A DNA stretch of 64,000 bases, taken from contig WBMV01008391.1 of NCBI GenBank assembly GCA_013396655.1, positions 868,001 to 932,000 on the forward strand, given 5' to 3'. The translations under genes and the position numbers were made by a program. Source of the stretch: Campylorhamphus procurvoides. Taxonomy: Eukaryota; Chordata; Aves; Passeriformes; Dendrocolaptidae. Of the stretch, positions 1 to 23,757 are shown in pieces (positions within the stretch are counted from its first letter, which is position 1; the number at the start of each line of letters is the position of its first letter). The notes under the pieces are model-generated. The model made no database searches. It was not told the DNA's origin and worked only from the letters and a program-made list of their open reading frames with translations.

Positions 1-11260
<11,260 letters not shown>

Positions 11261-12452
11261 ATAGAATTGTTTCAGTTAAAAAAGACCTTTAAGATCATCC
11301 AACCATCAATTCAGCACTGCCAAGTCCACCACTAAACCATGTCTCTAAGTGCCACATCTACATGTCTGTGACTCTATCAGTTCCCTGAGCAGCCTGTTTC
11401 AGTTCTTGACAACCCTTTTGGTGAAAAATTTTTCCTAATGTCCAATCTAAACCTCCCTGACACAACTTGAGGCCATTTCCTCTCATTTTATCACTTGTTA
11501 CGTGGGAGATGAGACCAACCCCCACCTTCATTCAGGTAGATATAGAGAGTGATAAGGCCTCTCCTGAGCCTTCTCTTCTCCAGGCTAAATAGCCCAAATT
11601 CCCTCAGCTGCTCCTCATAAGAATTGCACTCCAGACCATTCACCAACTTCACTGTCCTTCTCTGGACATGCTACAGCACATCAATGTCCTTGTTGTAGTG
11701 AGGAGTGCAAAGCTGAACACAAGATTTGAGGTGTGGCCTCACCAGTGTCAGATAGAGGGGACAATCACTGCCCTGGTTCTGCTGGGCACCCTATTGCTGA
11801 TACAGGGGAGGACGCCATTGGCCTTCTTGGCCACCTGGTCACACTGCTGGCTTGTGTTCAGCCTCTGCCAACCAACACTCCCAGATCCTTTTCTGCCACT
11901 TTTTTTTCTGCCTTTCTAGCCACTCTTCCATCAGCCTGCAGTGCTGCATGGGGTTGTTGTCCCAAGTGCAGGACCTGGCACTTTGCCTTATTGAGCCTCA
12001 TACTATTGGCACTGACCTGTTGATCCAGCCTGTCCAGATCCCTCTGTAGAACCTTATTACTCGCCAGCAGATCAATACTCCAACCCAGCTTGGCATCTGA
12101 AAGCTTCCTGAGGGTTCACTCAACATCCTCGTCCAGATCATTGATAAAGGCATTAAACAGGACTGGCCCCACTACTGAGCTCTGGAGACACCGCTGGTGA
12201 CCAGGCATCAGCTGGATGTTAACTCCATTCACCACCATTCTCTGGCCCTGGCCATTGAGACAGGTTTTTTAACACATGAAGGGTACATCTGTCCAAGCCA
12301 TGAACTTCCAGTTTCTCCAGGAGAATGCTATGAGAAACTGGAAAGACTTTATCAAAGACTTTACTGAAGTCCAGGTAGACAACATCCACAGCCTTTCCCT
12401 TATCCAGTAAGCAGGTCGCTTTTTTATAGAAGGAAATCAGGTTAGACAAGTG
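11261..12452 (-). mobile_element. CR1 LINE fragment, antisense to TRPC4, with its 3' end on the left
   Basis: The left end has the antisense form of the avian CR1 3' tail (atagaattg, then agacctttaagatcatccaacc). The middle matches the well-known antisense CR1 text around 11460-11700 (ttcctctcattttatcactt, gctcctcataagaa). At the right end the minus strand encodes the reverse-transcriptase signature V-V-Y-L-D-F-S-K followed by S-H-S-I-L-L-E-K-L (12219-12449). The frame has an irregular insertion near F-D-K-V-F-P-V-S and stops, so it is inactive. It is a 5'-truncated copy, as is typical of CR1, holding part of ORF2 and the 3' end. Right boundary approximate. Confidence 0.93.
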
Positions 12453-15400
12453 GGACTAAATGAAGTGTGGTTGTCCCTGTGGAAGCTGTACTTATTGCTG
12501 CTAGGAAAAAATTTTAAATCACAGGGTGCATCTGCTAAATACAGCATTTAGTTGTGGTGAAGAAATTCTCCTAGAGTGTGCAAGAAAATTCCTTATACAG
12601 TCAAAAGACAGAGGTATGCACAGAGGGAGATCCTGTCTGCTCAAGATAAGAGTTTAAGTTCACTCCAGAGACATCTCTCTCTTGGCTGGCTAAGGAAACA
12701 GGGTGCTTCCATGAGAATTACTTCACTAGGCATTGAAAATATAGATATGAGTCAGACAAGTTACTGCCTCAACTGCAGTTTCTACTGATAACAGATATTT
12801 CAAATTCTGAAGACTCAGATCCCACATAAGGGGAAAAGAATCTCAGTAATAACTAATTAACAGTGTCTCAGAAGGCATTGATAATGTTTGAATGCTATAT
12901 GATACACACAAGTGTCCCTGTCATCACAGTTCTAGTTAAACTATTCATGAACTGACACCAATGTCTTTTTTATTTTGAACACTTGCTAGAAGTAATTAAC
13001 TCAAAGAGGAGACTTGCTGTTAATGAAATACAGTGTAAATATCTCATTTCCCTTCCTTTTCTGCATCTTCCTTATAAGAAATGCTGCTGAGATGTCTGCC
13101 TCAAACAGGAACAACCAGTAGTCCAGACCCCTAACCAGCAGTGCACAACCCTTCTGTTAAGATGTGACTGGCAGCAGCAGAATTTGGGTTTTGGTTTGAA
13201 GGAGTCCTTACTAATGCACCTATAAGCTTCCATTTAAACCTGGGGTAGATGTAGCACCATGAACTTTTTTTTTCTCCTACTTAGAATAACAAAACATTTG
13301 CTTAAGAAACGAAACTTTAGAGAACAAAAGGTCTTGAACATGGTGACTAAATAAAGTAGCACACATAATTTTGCTCTACATGTAAAACTATAGTTGCTGG
13401 AGTTTGCAGCCCTCTTTCCTCCCTCCATATAATTTCTGGGCATTTGGCTGTTTTTCCTCTCATCCCAGCAAGAGTATCTAGCCAACAGCTCAAGTTAGTT
13501 AGCTTGTCTGGGTGATAATTATTATTTCAGTGCTGGTAACTGGCCTTGTACCATGAAGAACTCACACAGGCATCTAACTCATAAATATAGTTAAATATTT
13601 CTATTTTTCTGTCCTTTCTATTTTTCCTGTCCTTAGCTCCCAGGACAACATTAAGCAACCCCTCTGACATGTCTCATAGGAGGCCCTTACACAAAGCCTT
13701 CTGTCCTCCTGTCCACGAACTAGTTATTCCATGCCTGTGCTAGGTGTAATTGGCCTAAAATAAAAGTGACTGCATAATCAAGGCACATTTGAACATGCTG
13801 ACTGAAGCTTCTGCATCCTATTGCAGTGCAGATTTTTTCACTGCCTGGCTTTCTCCATTGAGATGAATGTTTATTAAACAATAAAACAAGAGAGCCAAAG
13901 CAAACTCGTTTTAGGTCTGTTTGCTTGCTCTTTGAATCTATCTTCTTCTCATTCCACCAGGTGTCCACTGAACATTCTTCTCTTCCCTCCTTACCCCTTG
14001 ATTTAGTGTAAGCCTTAACTATCAAGATTAAAAGTGTGAAGGGCTTCTTCATCCATTGCCTCCATCAATATGTACAGCTATTATCAAACAAAAGATTTAT
14101 GAGAAAAACTACTGCTTGCTAGATGAAGTCACTCTTGTGCCTCCAAAAGACCAGATCCCTGCTCAGTTGAATAGAGAATAATACTTTCTAGACTTTACAA
14201 ATCCAGAAGTTGAAGTAAAAAAATTAATGGAGATGTTGAATATGACACTATTATGACAAACAGGAGCTTGCACTTTGATAGTCGTATAGTGCTCAAGTTT
14301 GACCATTGGCATTTGAATTCCCAGGAGGGTATTCATACATAAAAGAAAATGTTTACACACAATTTTCAACAAGTCCTCCTTACAGAGGCACTTGACTTTA
14401 TTCTGCAAATAATAGGATAATATTCTTCAGTATTGAAATTTGTTGGTTGTTGAGGTACTTTACAAAAACAAGACATTTTTAGAAAATATTTTAAATGTTA
14501 GAAACTCTTTTGTTATGGAGAGAATAGTCTCACTTGTTTGTGAACACTTGCAAACAAGCAAGGACTTCACAAGGAAAGATTTTGCAGAATGTTTTTTAAA
14601 ACAGGGAAAAGCCAGAGGTACATGCATATAAATAAGAGATGAAAGAAATCCATAGTTGAACATCCTCTGGCATATTCTTTACATCAAATTATGGCTTTTG
14701 TTCTTTGAATGTGCTTCATTCCTGAGAAGTATTGGATAATCGTGAGGGTCCTTAACATTTGTGGAAGAGAAAGACCAATGCAGATCTTCAGAAATTAGAA
14801 ATTGCTGAAGGTCTACAAAGTGCAATGTGCCTGTGCTGTATTGGTCAAGAACAGGGTCTGGCTCATTAGTTTCTTTAGGTGGATGAAGAGGAAATGGAAA
14901 TGCTTTACTCTGCCTGCTGTGCGTAAAAGTTAATAATATTTAATTATCAAGGTAATGTAGTCATTTAAATTAGAGGTTGTTCTTAATAGCTAACCTTAAG
15001 GGCTTCACTGGCAACCCTGTTATGGTTCACAAAAAGACATGACTCAGTTACATGGCATTTGACATTAAAACAAACTGAAAGTGTAACATCAGGTAAAAAA
15101 GGTTTGACACATTATTAATAAAAATAGTTCAAGCATTTTTTTTCTGCCTTCTAAATAGCACACGGAAAGAAATAGCCATGCCCATGGTGTGCATGTGCTG
15201 TGAGTCCCTGATGCATTCCACATAACCTCAGGTATTTAGCTAAGGTACCTATGTCAGCAGCCCAGCCTCGCCTCGGGTTCCTTCACAGCTGATGGGAAGA
15301 GACAGACACTTCCAGATAACAACTCAGGCCATCCAAGAATAAAATCATCTTTGTCACTGTGTTACTTACACTTACTGCAGAGGAGACATAGGACAACTAG

Positions 15401-16172
15401 ATGTGTTGAACATAAGTAACAGTGGACAAAAGCTATTTTTTAAAAATCTTGATATTCTGTTTTCTTGAGAACTGGAAAAGCCCCTTAAACTGAAATGATG
15501 AACCTGTTTACAGTAATCCATTCTAATGCATTGTGTGATCTAAGGGTCTGCCTGGAGAAGTAAGCATCATGCAAAACTGCATTTCAGAGTTTTGATCTGA
15601 GGGAAAAATCCTCAGTTGTACATGAAGATACTGAAGATCAGACAGAAAGTTTTGCAAGAGAGAGCTGTTAGACCTATGACAGCCTGCAAGACTCCACTTG
15701 TGTTGGGACATTTCTTCATCATTATTTCTAAAGTCAGAAACCTGTAGTGAATTTATTTGAAACCAGACAAAATCTTGAAATAAAGGATGAAGTTTTTATA
15801 AATACGGAAAAAATATTTCCTTTCACTGCATGTGGCCCTATTCTCAGTACAAATGTGTTAGTGAAATCACATTAAAGGTAAGCAGCATAATAACCCTTAG
15901 ATGAAGAGAAATAATCATTTTCATAGTGTATTAAGACTATATCTTCCTAATCTGACTGAAAAAAAATATCTTTGTTCTGTTCTAAACCTTGGCAAAAGTG
16001 GTCTGGTAGTAGGAGTACTTTTTCTTTTCAGACTGATCTTTCCAGGTATAATAATTGCAAATTACAGTGTACAAGTGATATTTTAAAAAGATCTTATCAG
16101 TTCTTAAGACTTATTGGTTTTAGGTCATCTTGTTTTTCTATTGCAACTCTCAGTTGGAGTAAACATACCTGT
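12453..16172. other. Intron, no recognised element
   Basis: AT-rich intron between a CR1 copy and an LTR. I see no exon-like frame with splice sites, no RNA gene and no clear repeat. The frames at 13234-13485 and 13720-14052 on the minus strand are not supported by any domain. Confidence 0.55.
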
Positions 16173-16300
16173 TGTCGTTTAACTCCATCTAACTAAACAG
16201 CACACATCTGCTTGCTCACTCTCCCCCCATGGGATGGGGAAGAGAATGAGAAGAGTAAAAGTGAGAAAACTCCTGTGTTAAGATAAAGACAGTTTAATAA

Positions 16301-16541
16301 ATAAAGCGAAAGCCATGTATGCAAGCAAAGCAAAACAAGGAATTCCCATGAGTGGGCATGTGTTCAACCATCTCCAGGAAAATTGGGCTCCATCATGTGT
16401 AACAGCTACTTGGGAAGGCACGTGCCATCACCCAGAACATCCACCCTTCCTTCTTCTTCTTCCCAGTATATATGCAGAGCCTGATGTCATATGGTATGGA
16501 CTATTGCTTTGGTCAGCTGGGTCAGCTGGCCTGGCTGTGTT
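16301..16541. repeat. LTR segment, copy A of the duplicated block
   Basis: Runs from ataaagcgaaagcc to ggctgtgtt and stops at the N at 16542. Compared with copy B it lacks 12 bases just after ggaattc. Its last 175 bases (16367-16541) are identical to 16905-17079 in copy C. Confidence 0.9.
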
Positions 16542-16542
16542 N
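16542..16542. other. Single-N assembly junction
   Basis: One ambiguous base where sequence restarts at ataaagcgaaagcc, already seen at 16301. This marks a contig join rather than a natural junction. Confidence 0.9.
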
Positions 16543-16903
16543 ATAAAGCGAAAGCCATGTATGCAAGCAAAGCAAAACAAGGAATTCATTCTCCACTTCC
16601 CATGAGTGGGCATGTGTTCAACCATCTCCAGGAAAATTGGGCTCCATCATGTGTAACAGCTACTTGGGAAGGCACGTGCCATCACCCAGAACATCCACCC
16701 TTCCTTCTTCTTCTTCCCAGTATATATGCAGAGCCTGATGTCATATGGTATGGACTATTGCTTTGGTCAGCTGGGTCAGCTGGCCTGGCTGTGTCTTCCC
16801 ATAACTTCCTGTGCATCTCCATCCCACTTGGTGGTGGGGTAGGATGAGAGGCAGAAAAACCCCTTGACTCTATGAAGCACTGCTCAGTAATAGCCAAAAC
16901 ATA
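16543..16903. repeat. LTR segment, copy B of the duplicated block
   Basis: Repeats copy A from 16301 onward with 12 extra bases, then continues to gccaaaacata, which recurs at the end of copy C (about 17187). Where A and C read ggctgtgttc/ggctgtgtt, B reads ggctgtgtcttccc, so B looks like a different allele or a different LTR copy. Confidence 0.9.
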
Positions 16904-16904
16904 N
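16904..16904. other. Single-N assembly junction
   Basis: One ambiguous base followed by accatctccagg, already seen at 16367 and 16621. It is the second contig join in this LTR. Confidence 0.9.
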
Positions 16905-17187
16905 ACCATCTCCAGGAAAATTGGGCTCCATCATGTGTAACAGCTACTTGGGAAGGCACGTGCCATCACCCAGAACATCCACCCTTCCTTCTTCTTCTTC
17001 CCAGTATATATGCAGAGCCTGATGTCATATGGTATGGACTATTGCTTTGGTCAGCTGGGTCAGCTGGCCTGGCTGTGTTCCCTCCTAACTTCCTGTGCAT
17101 CTCCATCCCACTTGGTGGTGGGGTAGGATGAGAGGCAGAAAAACCCCTTGACTCTATGAAGCACTGCTCAGTAATAGCCAAAACATA
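16905..17187. repeat. LTR segment, copy C of the duplicated block
   Basis: Begins at accatctccagg and repeats 16621-16903 of copy B with a few differences near 17078-17086. It then runs on without a break into the right part of the LTR. Confidence 0.9.
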
Positions 17188-17358
17188 TCTTTATTTTCAA
17201 CCCTGTGTCCAGCACAAATCCAGCATGAAGAAAATTAATTCTACACCAGTCAAATTCAGCATACCACAGAAACACCACTTGGACTCTAACTAGATTTATG
17301 GCCAAAGACATGCCATTTACCCTAAGCTTAGCAAGGGTTTTGACACCATTTCTCATTA

Positions 17359-17945
17359 TGTTGTTGTAATCAAGTTGAAATGTTGCAGTCCAGAGGGAAA
17401 AACAAGGCAGGTAAAATCTCTCTCTTCAGATGCCCTTGGTTCAATAAAGTCTAAGTACAATATTAATGCACACCTCCATCCCAAAGTTGCCCATGTCCAA
17501 AGTATGACCACCCCACACTGGACATGCGCTCTGTAATTTTTTGACTGTATCTTTAAAAGCAAACCAAGAGAATTTTAGACCAATCAGCAACAAAAGTATT
17601 TATGACAAAAGTCACTCAAGCTTCACCTAAACATAATGGAATAGTATAAAAGTAAGTTGAGAATGGAGGAAAACTTAGGGAAGACGGCATTGTAACTTCT
17701 GGGATCAGTGAATGGGCCGAACCATTCTTCTCTCCCTACAGGAACATCTGTTGGGTAAGAACCGTACTCTACATGCACTGAATACTTTTGTTAGCATTAG
17801 AGCTTGTTTGTATATTGCTTTAAACACATTTTTGCATTTAAATACAGTCAGATACTAGCACTTGCAATATTCAAACCTTAACCTGTCACAATTTTATATT
17901 AATAAAGAGTGTTATTCTGTAAATGGCTGGTGTGAGTCCTTCACA
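17359..17945 (+). mobile_element. Possible second LTR of another endogenous retrovirus type, sense orientation
   Basis: I do not recognise the family by name. The features are LTR-like: a TATA-type box (tataaaag, 17645-17652), a poly(A) signal (aataaa, 17901-17906) about 250 bases later followed by a TGT-rich stretch, and plausible TG...CA ends. It sits directly beside the antisense LTR. The alternative is ordinary intron with chance TATA and AATAAA sites. Boundaries are guesses. Confidence 0.35.
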
Positions 17946-18195
17946 CGTGCTTGGAGTTGCCAGCAGTGGGTAACACTCTCAAATAAAGTGAGAAGACTCC
18001 CTGAGGGTGTCCCTTATGCTGTTGGCTCAGCTCCCTGAAAAGGGCAGTTGAATTGCCCTCTAATCCAGGAGGACTCTTACGTGAAGGATCCCCGTAACAT
18101 GACACTGACAGACTGGTCAGGCACACAGGTCTCTGCTTCCCTGAGGCACTGACAGACAAATCAAACATTAAGGGTCAAGGAGATCTTCCCTTTTC

Positions 18196-18390
18196 ACATG
18201 ACAGAAAATGGTATGGAGCCATTGCCCAGAGAATTTGTGGATGCCCATCCCTGGAAGTGTTCAAGGTCAGATTGGTTGGGGACCTGGGCAACCTTGTCTA
18301 GTGGAAGGTTCCCTGCTCATGGCAGGAGGTTTGGAACCAGATGATCTTTAAGGGCCATTCCAACTCAAACAGCTCTGTGATTCTATGATT
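18196..18390 (+). mobile_element. CR1 LINE 3' end, sense orientation
   Basis: Matches the conserved 3' part of avian CR1: catccctggaagtgttcaag, gatcttta-agggccattcc, then the terminal motif gattctatgatt at 18379-18390. Only the non-coding tail is present. Confidence 0.92.
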
Positions 18391-18429
18391 GTCTTCACTG
18401 TGTTTCATGGTGGAAGAGTTATGAACAGT

Positions 18430-18682
18430 GGTTATCTGCTGAAAGAAGAAAAGTTTAGACTGAATATAAAGACTGAAAAAAAGCTTTCCATGGAAGGACA
18501 GTCAAACAGTAGAACAGGTTTCCCAGAGAGGTTGTGCTGTTTCCATCCTTGGGGATTTTTAAGACTTAACTGGATAAAGCCCTGAGGAACCCAGTCTGTT
18601 CTCACAGGTGACCATGGTTTGAACAGGAGATAGGACAAGAGACCTGAGGTCCCTTCTAGGCTGGATTTTCTATGATCTGATG
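18430..18682 (+). mobile_element. Second CR1 LINE 3' end, sense orientation, diverged
   Basis: Follows the first tail by about 40 bases. It has agtagaacaggtttcccagag, catccttggggatttttaag and gtcccttctaggctggatttt, the CR1 3' region in order, with a decayed terminus (ttctatgatctgatg). It is more diverged than its neighbour, so it is probably older. Confidence 0.88.
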
Positions 18683-21600
18683 TCAGGAACTGAGGAGACA
18701 TATGCTTTGTAGCCAGTGTGCTTGGAAACCTCTGTCATCAAACATACAGAGGATGACACAAAGTTGCCTCTCTCCTGCTGTGGTATTAAAGAATCTGGCC
18801 ACCTTAGTCTTTCTCATATGCTAGTATATGCCCTGGCATCTCAGCTGAAAGAATAAAGACTTTCTGTATCTTCTTAACCCTAAACAGGTTTTAAAGATAC
18901 AGAAAGAATATTGCTGTTCTTATTAATGTTGTAGCAGTACTCCAGGGACAAAGCAATAGGAGTTAAGGAAGCAAAAGGATGGCTCGGTATAAAATTATTA
19001 ATTATATCAGAAGATATAGTATGAAAGTGTTCAGTTTACAGATGTTCCTTTCACAGGAACAAAATACAAATGTTTATATTAAGTAAACTTAGTAAAAGCA
19101 ACAAAAGAATTAAACATTTACCAAATGTATATTATTCTTCCTATACCAACTTTTCAACAAATACAATGATTCCACTTGAAAACATTGCACCATTTAGGTG
19201 AAACTTACTCTATAATTTACAAAAAAAAAAAAAGAAAAAAAAAGAAATGACATTCCCTTCCTTACTGCTTTCCTTCCTTCACAAAAGTAATTTATGTAAA
19301 TTGACCAGTTGTAACACTGCCAATATAAATATTCTGCCAATATAAACATAAATATTATTCTCACAGCCTTGGGTTCTTTGGCTTCTATCCTACCTCAATG
19401 TCCATGGAAAAGCTGGGTTTTGTATCAAGTTCAGCAAGTTCAGTACTTCAGAGAACGAAAAACATTTCTGCAAAGCAGCAGTGATAATATATCTGCCATC
19501 AAGTCTTCTTTTCAAAACAGGAGGTGAGTTTTTACCTTTGTGCGCTGTCAAGATTAGAGAATTCAGGGCTTTGTGTGTCAGATCCCATGCTGGAGATTCT
19601 AAAATTCCCCACAAAAGAAGATTGATGTCAGATTATCATTGAAGTTCTAATTTAAAGCACAAAAGGAGCTCACAGTTAAAACTTTAGAGTGCTGCTGCTG
19701 CTGTTTACCTGCACAATTATAATGCAATTTGGTTGACTTCATAGTTTAGTTCCCAAATTTTGGATTTTTTTTGCCTGATATCCTTTCACTGAAACATTTG
19801 GGTGCTGAAGAAATCACCATTTTGTTGTGTTGGTAGAGACTGGATTTGGAAGCACTGGAGATTCTGTCAGGGTTAGAACTGACTGACACAGAATGGGCAG
19901 CAGTAATTCATAAACAGAAACTGGGGTCTCATCACCACAATCTCGGTGAGTAGGTATTTCAGGTGTAAATTTAAGAGAGGTGTGTGCAACCCTGACTACA
20001 GTTTTTGGTGTTATTAGCATGAGACCTTTGCAGCTACAGACTGGGTTTTGTGGAGAAAAAGAACATGACCAAAGATGACTTTAGCTTGGGAAGAATCACC
20101 CAGCCTGTCTGTAGACCATGGCAGAAGTCCTCCGCCCATCTGATTTTTCCTAAAGTCTGTAGGTTATGTATAAATGCAGGGGATGGTAAAGATACACATG
20201 CAATCTAAATTTAAAGTGCATGTCACATAGAAACTTCAGTGGGTTTTGTAGGTTTGCTTGAGCTTTATTTCCTCTTTATTCACATTTCTCTTACTATACA
20301 GTAATTTTCTTTATTCTTAATTGCAGTGTATGTCTGAGTCTCAAATAAATTTGAGTTTAAAGAATCATGATTTCCTGCATATGATTGGGAAACAGCACAG
20401 AAGAGTACAAAGAAAGCAGAGGAAAATATTCCTTCAGAGTCCCAGTGAACTATCTTTCACAAGGATTAAAGAGCAGCTCTTTTTTAGAAATCTACCCTTT
20501 CTGACTTGTTGGAGCAGAGGCTGGGGCATGTATGTCATGCAGGCAGTGACAATAGCCTGTGGAGTGTATTTCTCTGTCAGTGAACAAATTGCCTTTGATT
20601 TGTCAAGAAAGAATGTAGCCTCAGACCTTCAAGGTCTGAAACAACCCTTGTTTTTATCATTTCACATATGCTTCTTCTACCTCTACCTTTTTACAAGTTA
20701 TTGTTTTCTCACCTGCTATAAGATGAAATACATTCTTTAGCCTGGAACTATAAGCCAATGTGTTCTACTCCATCTCCATGAGAAAATACCATGAAAGTTG
20801 GGCAAACGAAAACATCTCCTGAGTTATCCCATTTCTAGGAGCATGCAAAGAATTTTAGAAAGGCCACTCTAACACAGTGATGTAAATCAATAGAATATTG
20901 TACAAAGAACTGGTCTTTGAAATGTTGTCTGTACTTCTAAGGGAAAGCAGGGCATAGCCTGACCCTAAGACTGAGTGATACCAAGGGATCTGTATGCAAA
21001 CAGACTACAGCAAGTGGCAGATTTGCCTTGTGTAGAACTGACTGGAGAGGTAGAAAATGGAACCCGACAAGAGCCAATAAGTAGTGGGGATGACTGGGTT
21101 CAAGTGCTCAGGCTCAGCCACTGATTTCTTCAGTGACTGAACATCCCTAAAACTGAAGCATGTAAAGCTCAAATTAAACAGGCTCTTTATTGATTCCTTC
21201 ATCACTCTGGTTCACTGTGAAAGAAACCTACAGTGTTCAAACATCTGTATGAGAACAGCAAGAGTAACTCCAGGTTTTCATCTGCAATACCAAACTCAAA
21301 TGTTTTGCCACAAATTGCAGAGCTTTGTAAGGGGAAAGAACTACTCAAGGACTGTAATTATTTATCCAGGCTGGCAAATGCTGGGTACACAGAATTTCAT
21401 TAACAGCTGAGGTGGGAGTCTTCCCATTATGTGAAAGCACAGTATTTCCTAGGTCTGTTCACAAGAGAAGGTAATTTTCTTCAACCTATTCTTATGTGTG
21501 AAATAGCTTCTGGAGAGCAAGGCTTTTGAACAAGCAATTATACTCCCTTGCAGTACTTTCCAAGTTCATATTCTGTGTTTAAACCGCAGAAGCTACATAT

Positions 21601-22849
21601 GGCTACACTTGACTGATAAAATTGATGCAGAATAACAGAAAATCTGTTACGGACTCACATGCGTTTCTCCTGCAAATGGTCTCGGAATAATGCTCACTGA
21701 GTATTCTTGCCAAAGGCTTATCATTTAAGCTTAGTCTTTATGCAGGAACTGGGTGATTAATCTGATTTCTCAGCCCTTAACATTCTCGGATAAACGCTCA
21801 GCCAAGTTAAACAAGAGGAACCTAAAGATAAAAAGCATTTAAATATTTGAAGAGAAAGACAAGCATATTGAGTGACTATATACAGTCTGTTCCTAAGTAT
21901 TTATGAAACGACCAAGCCAGTTCTACTTATGTTAATAGAGAACTTTCAAAAGAAAAAATTGTCATTTATTGCTTTATTTAGTTTGAATGCCTTTGTAGTA
22001 AGTCTGTGTTCTTATTTTTCCCTCATTCCTCTAGTTTTATATTAAGTAAGCCTTCAAATGAGTGTTATGCTTTCCAGGAACTGGATTCCCACTGATTTTG
22101 GTATCTTCAGTTCCACACGAGTTTCACATCTTAAAAAGTAATTTCTGAAGAAACTGGTAGACCTTGGAGTTCAACATGATTCTCTTGTTGGCTCTCTTAT
22201 CACTTGGCTAGGACAGCATAAGCATGGAGTCAAGAACAGTTATGCTTGTATCAATTTTTCATATGAGGATGCAGGATGGCACCTCATAAAGCTAAGCTAA
22301 CAGAGGGAAGTCTAAATTTGCCTGGTGCCAATGGAAATTATTGCCATTGTTTTTATAGAAAAGATTAAATAGTGTGACAAAATATTACGAGTCCAAAGTT
22401 TCTGTTCACAGTAACAGACAAAGAGCCTGAAAATGGAGAAAAGAGGGTATTAAAAATTTTGTGGCCAGGTTTATTCCAAATATCTCAATACCCTGCTCAA
22501 ATCTGAAAAGATGATCAATTAAGGAAAATGGAGCTAAGAATGTCTCTCTACCTCATTTTGGAATCTGCAACAAATGCACAAATGAGGATCTGGGTGGTCT
22601 CTGGTGATGCCAATAGAAATTCTCAGAGAAGCAAGCAATACCCAGAGGAATAATCTAGCTGTTCACTTGCTTTCCTACCCATCCCTCACTCAAAACTTTT
22701 CTCAGCTAATTTTTCTCCAATTAAACTCACACTGTGTTCTGTGCTTTAGTTGCTTTCAGCATATTTGCAGCTCCCTCATGAATTTTGAAATACTGGTTTA
22801 TAAGTTTCTAACTTTTCCAGTGTCCAGTCATATTCATCTTTTGCTTACT
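18683..22849. other. Intron, no recognised element
   Basis: AT-rich intron with an A-rich low-complexity run at about 19219-19246. The region 19830-20150 is richer in G and C and might be a decayed mobile element, but I cannot assign it. No exon-like frame with splice context. Confidence 0.55.
19219..19246. repeat. A-rich low-complexity run
   Basis: Two poly(A) blocks separated by single G bases, inside intron sequence. Confidence 0.85.
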
Positions 22850-22948
22850 GGTGTCCCTAGGTCTTTTCTGCAAAGCTTCCCCCTAAACCATGAAGTGGCC
22901 TGTACTGTTGCACGGGGTTATTCTGTCCCAAGTGCAGGATTTTGCATA
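22850..22948 (-). mobile_element. Short CR1 LINE fragment, antisense
   Basis: The stretch ctaggtcttttctgcaaagc, then ggcctgtactgttgcacggg and cccaagtgcaggattttgca, follows the same antisense CR1 text seen at 11880-11990. Only about 100 bases survive. Boundaries uncertain. Confidence 0.7.
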
Positions 22949-23757
22949 TAAATATCAGTCTTAGTTTTTGTTTGCTATGCATGGAAGTTCACCAGCTAGA
23001 TGTGCAAAATAGGGATCCAATATAGCCGAAATAAGTTCATAGTCCATTCTCTCTGCAGATACTTACAGGGATTCTGCAATTGTTTTTCCCTACTAAAATG
23101 TTTTGAATTGTGGTGATTTGAACACTTGCCCAGAATCGGAACTAGAAGTATTATACCAGCATCACAGTTCCAAAGTTTGGAGCTATTTTGCACACTCATT
23201 CCAAAGTCCAACAACTGATTCACTTTGCTTTACCATTGGAAGTCTAACAATGCTATTCGTGCATATCTGGTTCCTAAGAACTGCATTCTAGTTTCAGTTG
23301 CTATTGCCTTCTCCAAGCAATTAATCAGAACCACTGCAATTATAGATAAGCCTTGACTTATTTAATAGATATTTAATAGTTTTCTCTGTGCTGATTCATT
23401 TTACTGGGAAGGAGTAATAAATCAAACAGCTTCTGCCTGTGTTGATGTAGCAAATGAGAAATTTAAAATGTTAAAACCTGCAATGTCATAGTTTGTATAA
23501 TAATGTTAATTAATCCTTTTAGCAAAGCATTTCAGTCATCACTTTTATGTTTTCCTTTTGTTTCCTTCTTCCTCATATTTGAGGTCAAACCACAAAATAA
23601 TTATAATAAAGCTCCTGGCACTGTATTCTATCCTTGGTGAGAGCAGTGTATACTCTGGATTTTATGATGAAGGCACCTGTGCTGTGAATATGTTTAGTTA
23701 TGGGGACCTGATCTGATGCAGGTTGCCCTGATCATATATGAGTTGGTGTGCTCTGGT
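22949..23757. other. Intron, no recognised element
   Basis: AT-rich spacer between a CR1 fragment and an LTR; nothing identifiable. Confidence 0.55.

Larger units (their letters stand above)
16173..17268 (-). mobile_element. Endogenous retrovirus solo LTR, antisense, with internally duplicated assembly
   Basis: The sequence is the reverse complement of a common avian/passerine LTR. From the left it has tgtcgtttaactcc, a C-rich run then atgggatggggaagagaatg, the poly(A) signal (tttaat at 16293-16298, attaaa on the sense strand), then cagtatatatgcag, which is the TATA region on the minus strand, and finally cagcataccaca at the right edge. The other two LTRs of this family in the window are at 23758-24327 and 43710-44050. 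The middle part appears two to three times, separated by single N bases at 16542 and 16904, so the span is longer than a true LTR would be. I found no convincing target-site duplication. Confidence 0.85.

Noticed and set aside
16315..17181. Near-identical frames of about 65-118 codons on both strands
   Set aside because: They repeat because the LTR block is duplicated around the two Ns; several cross an N. Not genes.
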